From DASUPK01 sp963774305 (lineage in GTDB: Bacteria; Actinomycetota; Thermoleophilia; Solirubrobacterales; 70-9): 64,000 bases of DNA. Both the position numbers and the translations under genes were made by a program. The notes below the pieces were generated by a model. It made no database searches, had not been told where the DNA came from, and saw only the letters and a list, made by a program, of their open reading frames with translations. Positions 37,096 through 44,774 of the stretch are shown here, piece after piece; the stretch's first letter is position 1, and the number at the start of each line of letters is the position of its first letter. The stretch lies in the NCBI GenBank assembly GCA_963774305.1, contig CAVZEM010000009.1:186001-250000 (forward strand). The letters are read 5' to 3'.

Positions 37096-37512
37096 GTGAA
37101 GGTCAGGTATGCCATCGGAGGGATCGCCGCGGCCGCGCTGCTCGCACTGCCGGCCGGCGCCGCGGCTTCGCAGGGCGGTCAGGTCACGAGCCTGACCGCC
37201 CAGCAGTGCGCGCAGGAGCGGGCGGCCATCGGCAAGAAGGCCTTCCATAAGCGCTACGGCGCCAAGCACGCGATGCGGGCCTGCTCGAAGAAGGCCAAGG
37301 CGCAGGTGGCTGCCGCGCTCAGTACGGCCAACTCGGACTGTCAGGACGAGCTCGCCGAGATCGGCGTCGCGGACTTCATCGACGAATTCGGCGACGACGC
37401 CGCGGACACCCTCGACAACGCGATGGCGGAGTGCGTTGCCGAGGACGTCGACCAGACCCTCAACCCGGACGACTACGTCGACGACGGCAGCGACGATGGC
37501 GCGGATTCATAG
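37096..37512 (+). CDS. small secreted acidic protein
   Basis: A 138-residue protein with a clear signal peptide (MKVRYAIGGIAAAALLALPAGAAASQ, cleavage after AAAS or near it). A helical domain with cysteines at about residues 39, 61, 85 and 117 follows, then an acidic end (DDYVDDGSDDGADS). Even numbers of Cys suggest disulfides outside the cell. The family is unknown. The GTG at 37096 starts the signal peptide. It diverges from the 107-residue gene and is followed at once by the tRNA-Thr gene. Confidence 0.7.
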   Translation: MKVRYAIGGIAAAALLALPAGAAASQGGQVTSLTAQQCAQERAAIGKKAFHKRYGAKHAMRACSKKAKAQVAAALSTANSDCQDELAEIGVADFIDEFGDDAADTLDNAMAECVAEDVDQTLNPDDYVDDGSDDGADS

Positions 37513-37544
37513 ACGGCTGAGTTCGCGAATACCCTGTCCGGGTC

Positions 37545-37617
37545 GCCCGGATAGCTCAATTGGCAGAGCAGCGTCCTTGTAAGGCGCAGGCTGTGGGTTC
37601 GAGTCCCACTCCGGGCT
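37545..37617 (+). tRNA. tRNA-Thr (anticodon UGU)
   Basis: A full cloverleaf in 73 bases. The acceptor stem GCCCGGA pairs with TCCGGGC, the D-arm is GCTC...GAGC, and the anticodon loop CTTGTAA gives TGT at 37578-37580. The T-arm is GTGGG-TTCGAGT-CCCAC and the discriminator is T at 37617. CCA is not encoded. A threonine tRNA downstream of the sigH locus is common near the secE-nusG region, but those genes are not here. Confidence 0.95.
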
Positions 37618-37618
37618 C

Positions 37619-38647
37619 TTGGCGTTCAGCGATCTGAAGGCGCCCGGCAAGGGGACATGGGTCACCTACGACGACGACCGGCGCAAGCTGCTGATCTACG
37701 ACGGGCCCATCACCGACCCACTCGGCGCGCTCGCGGAAGAGGCTTGGGACGACTTCGAGCTGGTCTCGACTCCTCGGGCGCTCGCCGGCGCCGGTGGCCT
37801 CGGGGAGGCGGCTGCCCGCACGCACCTGGTCGCCGAGGGCGGTGTGCCGGAGGTCTCGGCGGCGATCGTCGACGACGTCGGGAGCAACCGCCTGGTCGCC
37901 TTCGGCGGCGGCCGGGTGATCGACTCCGCGAAGGCAGTCGCGGCCGTCCGCGGTGCCGACGTGGCGGCGATCCCGACGACTCTCTCGGGCGCTCCGATGA
38001 CCGCGATCCACCGGCTGCCGGAGGGCCGGGACGCCGCCGCGGGTGTGAGGCCCAACCTTGTGATCGCGTACACCGACGCGATGACCAGCGCGCCCGAGCC
38101 GCAGCTGCGGGCGACGGCGATGAACGCTCTGGCCCACGGCTCCGACTCCCTCTTCACGCCGCTCGCCGACGAGGACTCACGGGCGGCGGGGCTGCGCGGG
38201 GCCGAGTTGATCGCGCGAGCGCTCGACCAATCGCCCGGCAGGCGAGATCGCTCGGCGCTCGCCCTCGGGGCCCTGCTCTGCGGGATGGCCGTCGACCGCG
38301 CCGGGATCGCGCTTCACCACGTGCTCGGCCAGACCGCCGTCAGGGTGCTCGGCACGCCGCACGCGGAGACCTACGCCGCCCTGCTTCCCCACACGATGGA
38401 GGCGATGCGTGCACGGGCCCCCGAGCCACTCGAGGCCCTCGCCTCGGCTCTGGGCACGGACGGCGCAGGCCTGCAGGCGCGGATCGCGGATCTCGCCGGC
38501 CACCGCAGTCTGGGCGAGCTGGGAGCGGATCGAGGGCGGATCGACGAGGTCGTCGACGTAGCGCTGACGCGGCCCGAGCTCGAGCACATGACTCCCGGCG
38601 AGATCACGCGAGAGGACCTCGCCGCGATCCTCGAAGCTGCCTGGTAG
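37619..38647 (+). CDS. iron-containing alcohol dehydrogenase-like protein
   Basis: A 342-residue member of the Fe-ADH/dehydroquinate synthase-like superfamily. The NAD site reads LVAFGGGRVIDSAKA, with AIPTTLSGA after it. Metal-binding candidates are in NALAHGSDSLF, GIALHHVLGQ and GTPHAETYAALLP. It resembles maleylacetate reductases and Fe-ADHs; the substrate is unknown. The TTG at 37619 lies one base after the tRNA discriminator, so the message probably arises by tRNA processing from a common transcript or from a promoter inside or before the tRNA. Confidence 0.82.
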   Translation: MAFSDLKAPGKGTWVTYDDDRRKLLIYDGPITDPLGALAEEAWDDFELVSTPRALAGAGGLGEAAARTHLVAEGGVPEVSAAIVDDVGSNRLVAFGGGRVIDSAKAVAAVRGADVAAIPTTLSGAPMTAIHRLPEGRDAAAGVRPNLVIAYTDAMTSAPEPQLRATAMNALAHGSDSLFTPLADEDSRAAGLRGAELIARALDQSPGRRDRSALALGALLCGMAVDRAGIALHHVLGQTAVRVLGTPHAETYAALLPHTMEAMRARAPEPLEALASALGTDGAGLQARIADLAGHRSLGELGADRGRIDEVVDVALTRPELEHMTPGEITREDLAAILEAAW

Positions 38648-38706
38648 GAGCTGGGCGGGCATGATCCGCCTGTAACTGCCTCCCAGGACGGGGTTTCGAT
38701 CTGGGC

Positions 38707-40392
38707 ATGGACGAGGAGAGGCTGCTCGGCTACCACCGGTTCACGCGGGAGCACGGCGTGAACCGCCCGCTCTACTTCCTGGCGCGCCTGCTGCTCGTTC
38801 CCTTCTTCCTCCTCTACTTCCGGCTCTCGCGCATCGGGCGCGAGCACGGCAAGGTCAAGGGCCCGCTGATCGTCACGGCCAACCACCGCAGCTTCCTCGA
38901 CCCGTTCGTGATCGGCGCCTCGCTCCCCTGGCGCCGGCCGCTCCATTACGTCGCCAAGGTCGAGCTCTTCGAGAAGCGCTGGCAGGGCTGGATCCTCAAC
39001 CGGCTCGGCGCCTATCCGGTGCGCCGGGGTCAGTCCGACGAGCAGACGCTGATCACCTCGCGCGAGGTGCTCGAGCGCGGCGGCGCGATCTGCATCTTCC
39101 CCGAGGGCACGCGGCACCGGACTGGGTCGCTCGCCCGGCCGAAGCGGGGGTTCGGCCGCCTCGCCCTGGAGACCGGGGCCGCGGTGCTACCGGTCGCCGT
39201 GCACGGCACCGAGCAGGTCCGGCGGGGTTGGAAGATCCGCCCGAAGAAGGTCAAGGTCCGGCTGGGCCGGGCGCTCACCTTCCCTCGCACCGAGGACCCC
39301 TCGCCCGCTCTGGCGAACTCGGTCGGCGCGCGGATCTGGCCCGTGATCGAGCTCCAGTGGGAGTGGCTCGGCGGGCTGCCGCCGCTGCGCAAGGCGGCCG
39401 TGATCGGGGCCGGCAGCTGGGGCACCGCCGTCGCGGTGCTGCTTGCGCGCGGCGGGCTCGAGGTCCAACTCGGGACCCGCACGCCGGAGCCGGCGGAGGA
39501 GATGAGCGAGACCCGGACCAACGAGCAGTACCTCCCGGGCGTCCAGCTCCCCGATTCCCTCACCGTCAAGCGTGCCGCCGATATCGAGCTGGCGGGCATC
39601 GACCTCGTCTGCCTGGCCGTCCCCTCGGCGGCCCTTCCGCAGGCGGTCGGCGCGATCGGGGACCGGGTCGGCCAGCGCGCCTCCGTGCTCCTGCTCAGCA
39701 AGGGAATGGTGGCGCCCATGGCGGCTCTGCCCTCGGAGTACGTCTCGGAGCGCATCCGGGCCCGCGCCGTCGCGTCGCTCGGGGGTCCGGCCCATGCCAA
39801 GGAGGCGGTCTCGGGCACCGCGGCCCTGGTGCTCGGCAGCCGCGACGCTGACCTCCGCGACCAGCTCGGCAGCGTCTTCGACGAGGCCGGCCTGGTCTGC
39901 GAGCGCACGGAGGACATGATCGGCGTGGAGGTGGCGGGCGCGGCCAAGAACGCGGCGGCGCTCGCGGGCGCGGCGGCTCAGGCCCAGGGCATGAACGCCG
40001 CCGGGATCGCCACCGCGCAGGTCTGGCGCGAGTGCGTCGCCTACGCGCGCGCCCGCGGCGCCGAGCACGAGACCTTTGCCGGCATCGCCGGCGTCGGCGA
40101 CCTGACGGCCACGATCCTCGCCGAGGGCAGCCGCAACAGGCGGGCGGGAGAGCTCCTGGGCGAGGGAACCCCGGCCGAGCAGATCCCGGGGATCATCGGC
40201 CAGGCGTCCGAGGCGCTCGACTCGGTCCCGCTGATCGCGGAGGCGGTGCGCAACGCGGGGATGGGCTGCTCGGCGCTCGAGGGCCTGGCGGGGCTGATCG
40301 CCGGCGAGATCACCACCGCTGAGTGGATGGCGAAGGTGCGACAGGCCGAACGTGCAAGGCGAGAGCCGGCCGCGGGAGGCCAGGCGGCATGA
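38707..40392 (+). CDS. PlsC-GpsA fusion: acylglycerol-phosphate acyltransferase plus glycerol-3-phosphate dehydrogenase
   Basis: One 561-residue polypeptide carries two phospholipid enzymes. Residues 1-225 are a PlsC-type acyltransferase with a hydrophobic N-terminus, NHRSFLD (HX4D) near residue 59 and FPEGTR near 132. From residue 228 to 545 it is an NAD(P)-dependent glycerol-3-phosphate dehydrogenase with AAVIGAGSWGTAVAVLLARGG, LLSKGM, GGPAHAKEAV, the catalytic Lys in GAAKNAAALAGAA, and GVGDLTATILAEGSRNRRAG. No stop or frameshift separates them. GpsA makes glycerol-3-phosphate, and the acyltransferase uses its acylated product. The ATG at 38707 opens the acyltransferase. Confidence 0.93.
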   Translation: MDEERLLGYHRFTREHGVNRPLYFLARLLLVPFFLLYFRLSRIGREHGKVKGPLIVTANHRSFLDPFVIGASLPWRRPLHYVAKVELFEKRWQGWILNRLGAYPVRRGQSDEQTLITSREVLERGGAICIFPEGTRHRTGSLARPKRGFGRLALETGAAVLPVAVHGTEQVRRGWKIRPKKVKVRLGRALTFPRTEDPSPALANSVGARIWPVIELQWEWLGGLPPLRKAAVIGAGSWGTAVAVLLARGGLEVQLGTRTPEPAEEMSETRTNEQYLPGVQLPDSLTVKRAADIELAGIDLVCLAVPSAALPQAVGAIGDRVGQRASVLLLSKGMVAPMAALPSEYVSERIRARAVASLGGPAHAKEAVSGTAALVLGSRDADLRDQLGSVFDEAGLVCERTEDMIGVEVAGAAKNAAALAGAAAQAQGMNAAGIATAQVWRECVAYARARGAEHETFAGIAGVGDLTATILAEGSRNRRAGELLGEGTPAEQIPGIIGQASEALDSVPLIAEAVRNAGMGCSALEGLAGLIAGEITTAEWMAKVRQAERARREPAAGGQAA

Positions 40393-40417
40393 GCCCGGGC
40401 GCGAGTACGCTTGCTCT

Positions 40418-40984
40418 GTGTCGGATGCCGAGCAGGTCGCCGCTAACAACGGCGAGCCGAGGGAGTCGAAGGCCGAGCTCGATCGCGCCTTCGAGCAGCT
40501 CTATCGCGATCACCTGCGCGACGTCTACTCGTACTCCTACTACCGGGTCGGCAACCACCACGACGCCGAGGACGTCACCGAGCAGGCGTTCCTACAGGCT
40601 TACCGGCATTTCGAGCGCGCTCGACGCGAGTCGAACGGCCGCCCGTTGCGCCCCTGGCTCATCCGCATCGCCCACAACCTGGCCTCCAACTACCACCGCG
40701 ACCGCGCCCGGCGCCCGCAGCGGGTCCTGGACGAGTCGGAGCCGATCGCGGCGCCGCACGGCACCGAGCGGATCGTCGAGGGGCGGGAGGAGCTGAAGAG
40801 CGTGATGGAGCACCTGCAGCACCTGCCCGACGACCGCCGTGACGCCCTGATCATGCGATTCGCTCTCGGCATGGACAACCGCGAGATCGCCCGCTCGCTC
40901 GGCCGTTCCGACGGAGCGACCAAGGTCCTGATCCACCGGGCGATCAAGCAGCTCGAGGAGGAGATGAGCGTCAATGGCGGCTGA
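40418..40984 (+). CDS. ECF sigma factor
   Basis: A 188-residue ECF sigma factor. Region 2 is FEQLYRDHLRDVYSYSYYRVGNHHDAEDVTEQAFLQAYRHFERA and region 4 is HLQHLPDDRRDALIMRFALGMDNREIARSLGRSDGATKVLIHRAIKQL. The GTG at 40418 is six bases after TACGCT, a leaderless -10. A small single-helix protein overlaps its 3' end in the manner of sigma/anti-sigma pairs. Confidence 0.88.
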   Translation: MSDAEQVAANNGEPRESKAELDRAFEQLYRDHLRDVYSYSYYRVGNHHDAEDVTEQAFLQAYRHFERARRESNGRPLRPWLIRIAHNLASNYHRDRARRPQRVLDESEPIAAPHGTERIVEGREELKSVMEHLQHLPDDRRDALIMRFALGMDNREIARSLGRSDGATKVLIHRAIKQLEEEMSVNGG

Positions 40985-41336
40985 GACTCCCGGCGACGTC
41001 GAGAGCCTGCTGCGCTCGGCCCTGCGGCCGATCGAGCCGCCGGAGAAGCTCTCCGGCCGGCTCGAGGAGACTCTGAGCGCGGTCACCGAGGCGGCCGCGG
41101 AGGAGCTCTCGGCCTGGGCCGAGGAGCTCTCCGAGTCCGAGCTGCGCTCGCTCCGCGACCCTCGCAACTGGGTCCGGCCGGCCGCCGCAATCGCTGCCGG
41201 AGGGGTCGCTGCCGGCGGGCTCGTCCTCGTTGAACTGCGCCGGCGCAAACGGCCGTCGCGCTTCTCGGAGCTGGCGAACCAGGTCTCGGAGATCGCCGAT
41301 CAGGTCCGCGACCAGGTCCGCAACCGCCGCGACTGA
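40974..41336 (+). CDS. single-helix membrane protein, putative anti-sigma partner
   Basis: A 120-residue protein. The N-terminal 70 residues are acidic and helical (PIEPPEKLSGRLEETLSAVTEAAAEELSAWAEELSESELRSLRD), a membrane helix lies at about 72-91 (AAAIAAGGVAAGGLVLVEL), and the end is basic. It overlaps the ECF sigma gene by 11 bases, so they are translated together. No zinc HxxxCxxC motif exists. That it restrains the sigma factor is inferred from position only. Confidence 0.7.
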   Translation: MAAETPGDVESLLRSALRPIEPPEKLSGRLEETLSAVTEAAAEELSAWAEELSESELRSLRDPRNWVRPAAAIAAGGVAAGGLVLVELRRRKRPSRFSELANQVSEIADQVRDQVRNRRD

Positions 41337-41337
41337 G

Positions 41338-41778
41338 CTAGGTGGCCGCCGCCGTCCGAGTCACCGGGCGAGAGGCGAGGTACGCGATCACGCCGGTGAT
41401 TCCCAGGATCAGGTGCAGCACGTTGTCCTCGTTGTTGACCGGGACCAGCTTGATCAGCACGTCATCCTTGGCGACGAATGTGATCCCGCCGTCCCCTGTG
41501 GCGATGAACCCGAGCACGCAGAGAACGATGTAGAGGATCCCCACGAAGAGAGCCGCCCCCCGCGCGGCGGAACCCGCCGCCACCAGCAGCAGCGCCCCGA
41601 TCGCGATGTGGACGACGTTGTGCCAGCCGTTCACCGACAGGATCCCGAACACGTCATCGGTCCTGATCGAATCCCCCGTAGCGAAGCTCGCCTCGTAGAA
41701 AAAGCCGATGATCCCGGCGATGACCAGGACTCCGCCGACCAGCAGGCAGTAGAGCCTTGCGGGACTTGCCTCATCCAT
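41338..41778 (-). CDS. DUF4383 membrane protein
   Basis: A 146-residue protein with four membrane helices, starting MDEASPARLYCLLVGGVLVIAGIIGFFYEASF. FGILSVNGWHNVVHIAIGALLL and the closing NVLHLILGITGVIAYL are the DUF4383 signature, common in actinobacteria and of unknown function. The ATG at 41778 has AAGGAGGT six bases before it, which settles it against further in-frame starts upstream. Confidence 0.85.
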   Translation of the reverse strand: MDEASPARLYCLLVGGVLVIAGIIGFFYEASFATGDSIRTDDVFGILSVNGWHNVVHIAIGALLLVAAGSAARGAALFVGILYIVLCVLGFIATGDGGITFVAKDDVLIKLVPVNNEDNVLHLILGITGVIAYLASRPVTRTAAAT

Positions 41779-41870
41779 CGCTACCTCCTTGCAGCCATGA
41801 TCCGTTTTCGTGAACTGCTCGTAGCCATGTTCGTGGGAGGTCGTCAAGTAGATCACTGGGAGATGACGAG

Positions 41871-42443
41871 GTGACCCGGGCGGAGGTGCAGCGCCTCGCG
41901 GACGAGGACCTGATGCCCCTGGTCGCGCGCGAGGACCCGCTCGCCTTCGAGGTCTTCTACGACCGCCACGCCGGAGCCGCCTATTCGCTGGCGTATCGCA
42001 TAGTCGGCAGCCGGACCGCCGCCGAGGACGTCACCCAGGAGGCGCTGCTCTCCATCTGGCGCAGCGGCGCGCGCTACGACCGCGCCCGCGGCAGCGTCCG
42101 GGCCTGGACGCTCGGGATCGTCCGCAACCGGGCGATCGATCTCCTGCGCAAGGAGTCCGGCCGGTCACCGAAGCTCGCCGCCGGCGGCGAGGAGCTGCTC
42201 GAGCGGAGCCCCTCCGACGAGCTCACCGACACCGAGGCGCTGCGCCGCGAGACGGCTCGCGAGGTGCGGGGGGCCATCAAGGACCTTCCCGACGATCAGT
42301 CACGGGTGATCCAGCTCGCCTATTTCGGCGGCTTCAGCCACTCGGAGATCGCGGAGATGCTGAACGAGCCGCTCGGGACGGTGAAGGGCCGGATGCGGCT
42401 CGGCATGGACAAGATCAGAGCGACCCTGGCGGAGGGCTGGTGA
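41871..42443 (+). CDS. ECF sigma factor, SigK-like
   Basis: A 190-residue ECF sigma factor. Region 2 (FEVFYDRHAGAAYSLAYRIVGSRTAAEDVTQEALLSIWRSGARYDRARGSVRAWTLGIVRNRAIDLLR) and region 4 (DLPDDQSRVIQLAYFGGFSHSEIAEMLNEPLGTVKGRMRLGMDKIR) are complete. The wording is that of the SigK/SigL group, which is kept silent by RskA-type proteins. Such a gene follows with a 4-base overlap. The start is GTG with GGGAG upstream. TCGTCA (41841) and TGACGA (41864) form a dyad just ahead of it. Confidence 0.9.
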   Translation: MTRAEVQRLADEDLMPLVAREDPLAFEVFYDRHAGAAYSLAYRIVGSRTAAEDVTQEALLSIWRSGARYDRARGSVRAWTLGIVRNRAIDLLRKESGRSPKLAAGGEELLERSPSDELTDTEALRRETAREVRGAIKDLPDDQSRVIQLAYFGGFSHSEIAEMLNEPLGTVKGRMRLGMDKIRATLAEGW

Positions 42444-43153
42444 TCGGGGACCATCCGGATAGAGACGATCTGGTCGCGTACTCGCTCGAGGCGCTCGACC
42501 CGCGCGAGGCTGCGGCCGTCGAGGCTCACGCACCGGGCTGCGCTCGCTGCACCAGGGAGCTCGAGGCGCTCGCTCCAGCCGTTGCCGTGCTCGGCGAGTC
42601 GGTCGAACAGCTCGAGCCACCGCCCGAGCTGCGTGAGCGCGTGCTGGCGATCGTCCACGAGGAGGCCCAGGAAAAGCGGACCCCCGCTGATGAGCCCGGG
42701 GCGGGGGAGGCCGCGACTGTGCGCCGGGAGCGCCGGGGCTGGCGCGGGCTGATGCTTCGTCCCGCGATGGGCCTGGCGGCTCTCGCGATCATCGCCGCCG
42801 GCGTCGGCGGCTACCTGGTGGCCGGCAATGGCGGCGGTGGAGGAGGCGCCGAAACGGTGCCGGTCGTCGCCCAGCAGGGCATCGGCGGCACGCTCGCGGT
42901 CGGCGACACCTCCTCGATGCTCGACCTGCACGGCCTGCACCAGCTGAGCGGGCGCGAGGTCTACCAGGTGTGGGTCGCCCACGGCTCGAGCCTGCGACCC
43001 TCCTCCAACTTCATTCCCGACAGCTCAGGCCGCGCGATGACCGCGGTCGACGGCCGTCTCACCTCCGGTACCAAGGTGATGGTGACCAGGGAGCCGCACC
43101 CGGGGCGCACAGCTCCCACACCCCCGATCCTGCTCAGCGCGACCGTTCAATAA
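42440..43153 (+). CDS. RskA-like anti-sigma factor
   Basis: A 237-residue membrane protein. The N-terminal cytoplasmic domain is of the zinc anti-sigma kind (EAHAPGCARCTRELEAL, H-x3-C-x2-C). One membrane helix lies near residues 111-131 (MGLAALAIIAAGVGGYLVAG). The outer domain (LDLHGLHQLSGREVYQVWVAHGSSLRPSSNF, ending MVTREPHPGRTAPTPPILLSATVQ) is the RskA C-terminal fold. Such proteins are cleaved in stages to free the sigma factor. GTG overlaps the sigma stop as GTGA. Confidence 0.88.
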   Translation: MIGDHPDRDDLVAYSLEALDPREAAAVEAHAPGCARCTRELEALAPAVAVLGESVEQLEPPPELRERVLAIVHEEAQEKRTPADEPGAGEAATVRRERRGWRGLMLRPAMGLAALAIIAAGVGGYLVAGNGGGGGGAETVPVVAQQGIGGTLAVGDTSSMLDLHGLHQLSGREVYQVWVAHGSSLRPSSNFIPDSSGRAMTAVDGRLTSGTKVMVTREPHPGRTAPTPPILLSATVQ

Positions 43154-43193
43154 CAGCGGACCCACGGCCTGTCTGATCTAGGCTGGCAAAGCC

Positions 43194-44039
43194 ATGGAGG
43201 CTTCGACTCAGCAGCGCCAGACGTGTTACCGCCACCCCAATCGGGAGACCGGCGTCTCCTGCTCGAACTGCGGGCGCCCAATCTGCCCGGAGTGCATGAC
43301 CTCGACGCCGGTTGGCATGCGCTGCCCCGAGTGCGCTCGCCAGACCACCAAGGTGCGGGTCGGGCAGGGAGCGTTCAGCCCGACCGCCGGGAAGATGCCC
43401 GCGACGATCGCCCTGATCGCGATCAACGTGATCGTGTTCCTGGTCGAGCTGGCGGGTGGCGGAGCCGGACAGTTCAGCGGCGGCGGATCGGTGATCCACG
43501 ATGCGGGACTGCGTGGTCCGGAGGTGGCGAATGGCGACTGGTGGCGGGTGATCACCGGCGGCTTCCTGCATGCCGGTTTTCTCCATCTGCTGCTCAACAT
43601 GTACGTCCTCTACGTCGCGGGCAGCATCCTCGAGCCGGGGATCGGCACGCCGCGCTTCCTCGGCATCTACTTCGTCTCGCTGATCGCGGGCTCGCTGGGC
43701 GCGCTGCTCCTCGATCCCAACACGATCACGGTCGGCGCCTCGGGCGCGATCTTCGGCCTGATGGCGGGAGTGATCGTAGTCGCGCGCGGCAGAGGGGTCG
43801 AGCAACTTGCCCAGCAGTTCGGGCTCTTCGTGATCCTCAACCTGGTGCTCACCTTCTCGATCCCGGGGATCTCGATCGGGGGGCACATCGGCGGCCTGGT
43901 CGGGGGCGCGGTCGCAGCGCTGCTCGTGATCTTCGTCGAGCGGCGGATGAGCGGTCGGCCCGGCTTCACACTGGAGCTCGCCGGGATCCTGCTGCTGATC
44001 GCGGCAACGTTCGCCGGGGCGTTAGCGGTAGCGGGTTAG
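43194..44039 (+). CDS. rhomboid-family intramembrane serine protease with zinc finger
   Basis: A 281-residue membrane protein. Residues 9-50 are a B-box-like zinc finger (CYRHPNRETGVSCSNCGRPICPECM, then GMRCPEC). Six membrane helices follow with WWRVITGGFLHAGFLHLLLNMYVLY, the catalytic Ser in TVGASGAIFG, and the catalytic His in IGGHIGGLVGG. It should cut membrane proteins within the bilayer. The nearby RskA-type anti-sigma would be a natural substrate class, but nothing in the sequence proves that link. The ATG at 43194 starts the finger. The 3' end overlaps the convergent SRPBCC gene by 18 bases. Confidence 0.9.
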   Translation: MEASTQQRQTCYRHPNRETGVSCSNCGRPICPECMTSTPVGMRCPECARQTTKVRVGQGAFSPTAGKMPATIALIAINVIVFLVELAGGGAGQFSGGGSVIHDAGLRGPEVANGDWWRVITGGFLHAGFLHLLLNMYVLYVAGSILEPGIGTPRFLGIYFVSLIAGSLGALLLDPNTITVGASGAIFGLMAGVIVVARGRGVEQLAQQFGLFVILNLVLTFSIPGISIGGHIGGLVGGAVAALLVIFVERRMSGRPGFTLELAGILLLIAATFAGALAVAG

Positions 44040-44774
44040 CCCGCGGAGCCGGCCCGTCACGGCACCGGCGACCTCGAGACCGACGCCCACTGCGCGGCGA
44101 GCAAGCCCGAACCCGAGCCCGGCCGCGCGTCCAGCGACCTTGACCGGCAGCTCGACAAGGGAGGTGGAGCCGTCGTTCGGCACCCATTCCTCGGTGTCGG
44201 CCGGCGGCGGGGGGGCGGCCTGCGGCGCCGGCGGCTTGATCCCGACCTTTTCGGCCAACGTGTCCTCGCGCGTCTTGGCACCATCGCCATTGCTCGCCTT
44301 ATGACTGGCTGTGCTGGCAGTCCGCGATGAGGCGGCGCGCCGCTCGGCTTCCCTCTTCAGGTCCTCGACCGATCCCTTCAGGGTCGTCTTGTGTGCCCGC
44401 CGGGCGACGGGCCCCGGCAGCGGGATGCCCACCTCGAGGCCGAGCTTGTAGGTCGCGCGGGTGCGGTCACCCCCCAGGTCCTCGAACAGGTAGTGGCCAT
44501 CGGCGCCGTTGATGCCGTTGCCCTCGACGAAGTCCCACTCGATCCGCTCGGGCTGCTCGTAGCTGTAGTCGAGCGTGTAGTCGACCTTCCGGACCTTGGC
44601 GTCGATGAAGAGGCGAACGCGCTTGCCGCGGCCCTTGCTGTCCCAGTCGAGCACCTCGGTGTCGACGACGGCGCCCTGCCAGGAGGGGAAGGTCTCGTAG
44701 TCGATGATCGCGGCGAAGCAGGTCTCGATGGGCGCGTTGATCTCGACGCTGTGCTCTGCCCAGTTCAAGCCCAT
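44022..44774 (-). CDS. SRPBCC domain protein with long tail
   Basis: A 250-residue protein. Residues 1-150 are a START-like SRPBCC domain (LNWAEHSVEINAPIETCFAAIIDYETFPSWQGAV, then TLKGSVEDLKREAERRA). A Pro/Ala-rich linker and a C-terminal part rich in Gly/Ala (VAGRAAGLGFGLARRAVGVGLEVAGAVTGRLRGL) that may touch the membrane follow. It likely binds a hydrophobic ligand. The ATG has GAGGAGAG upstream. It overlaps the upstream BtuF-like gene by ten bases on the same strand, so they are co-transcribed. Confidence 0.8.
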   Translation of the reverse strand: MGLNWAEHSVEINAPIETCFAAIIDYETFPSWQGAVVDTEVLDWDSKGRGKRVRLFIDAKVRKVDYTLDYSYEQPERIEWDFVEGNGINGADGHYLFEDLGGDRTRATYKLGLEVGIPLPGPVARRAHKTTLKGSVEDLKREAERRAASSRTASTASHKASNGDGAKTREDTLAEKVGIKPPAPQAAPPPPADTEEWVPNDGSTSLVELPVKVAGRAAGLGFGLARRAVGVGLEVAGAVTGRLRGLTRYR

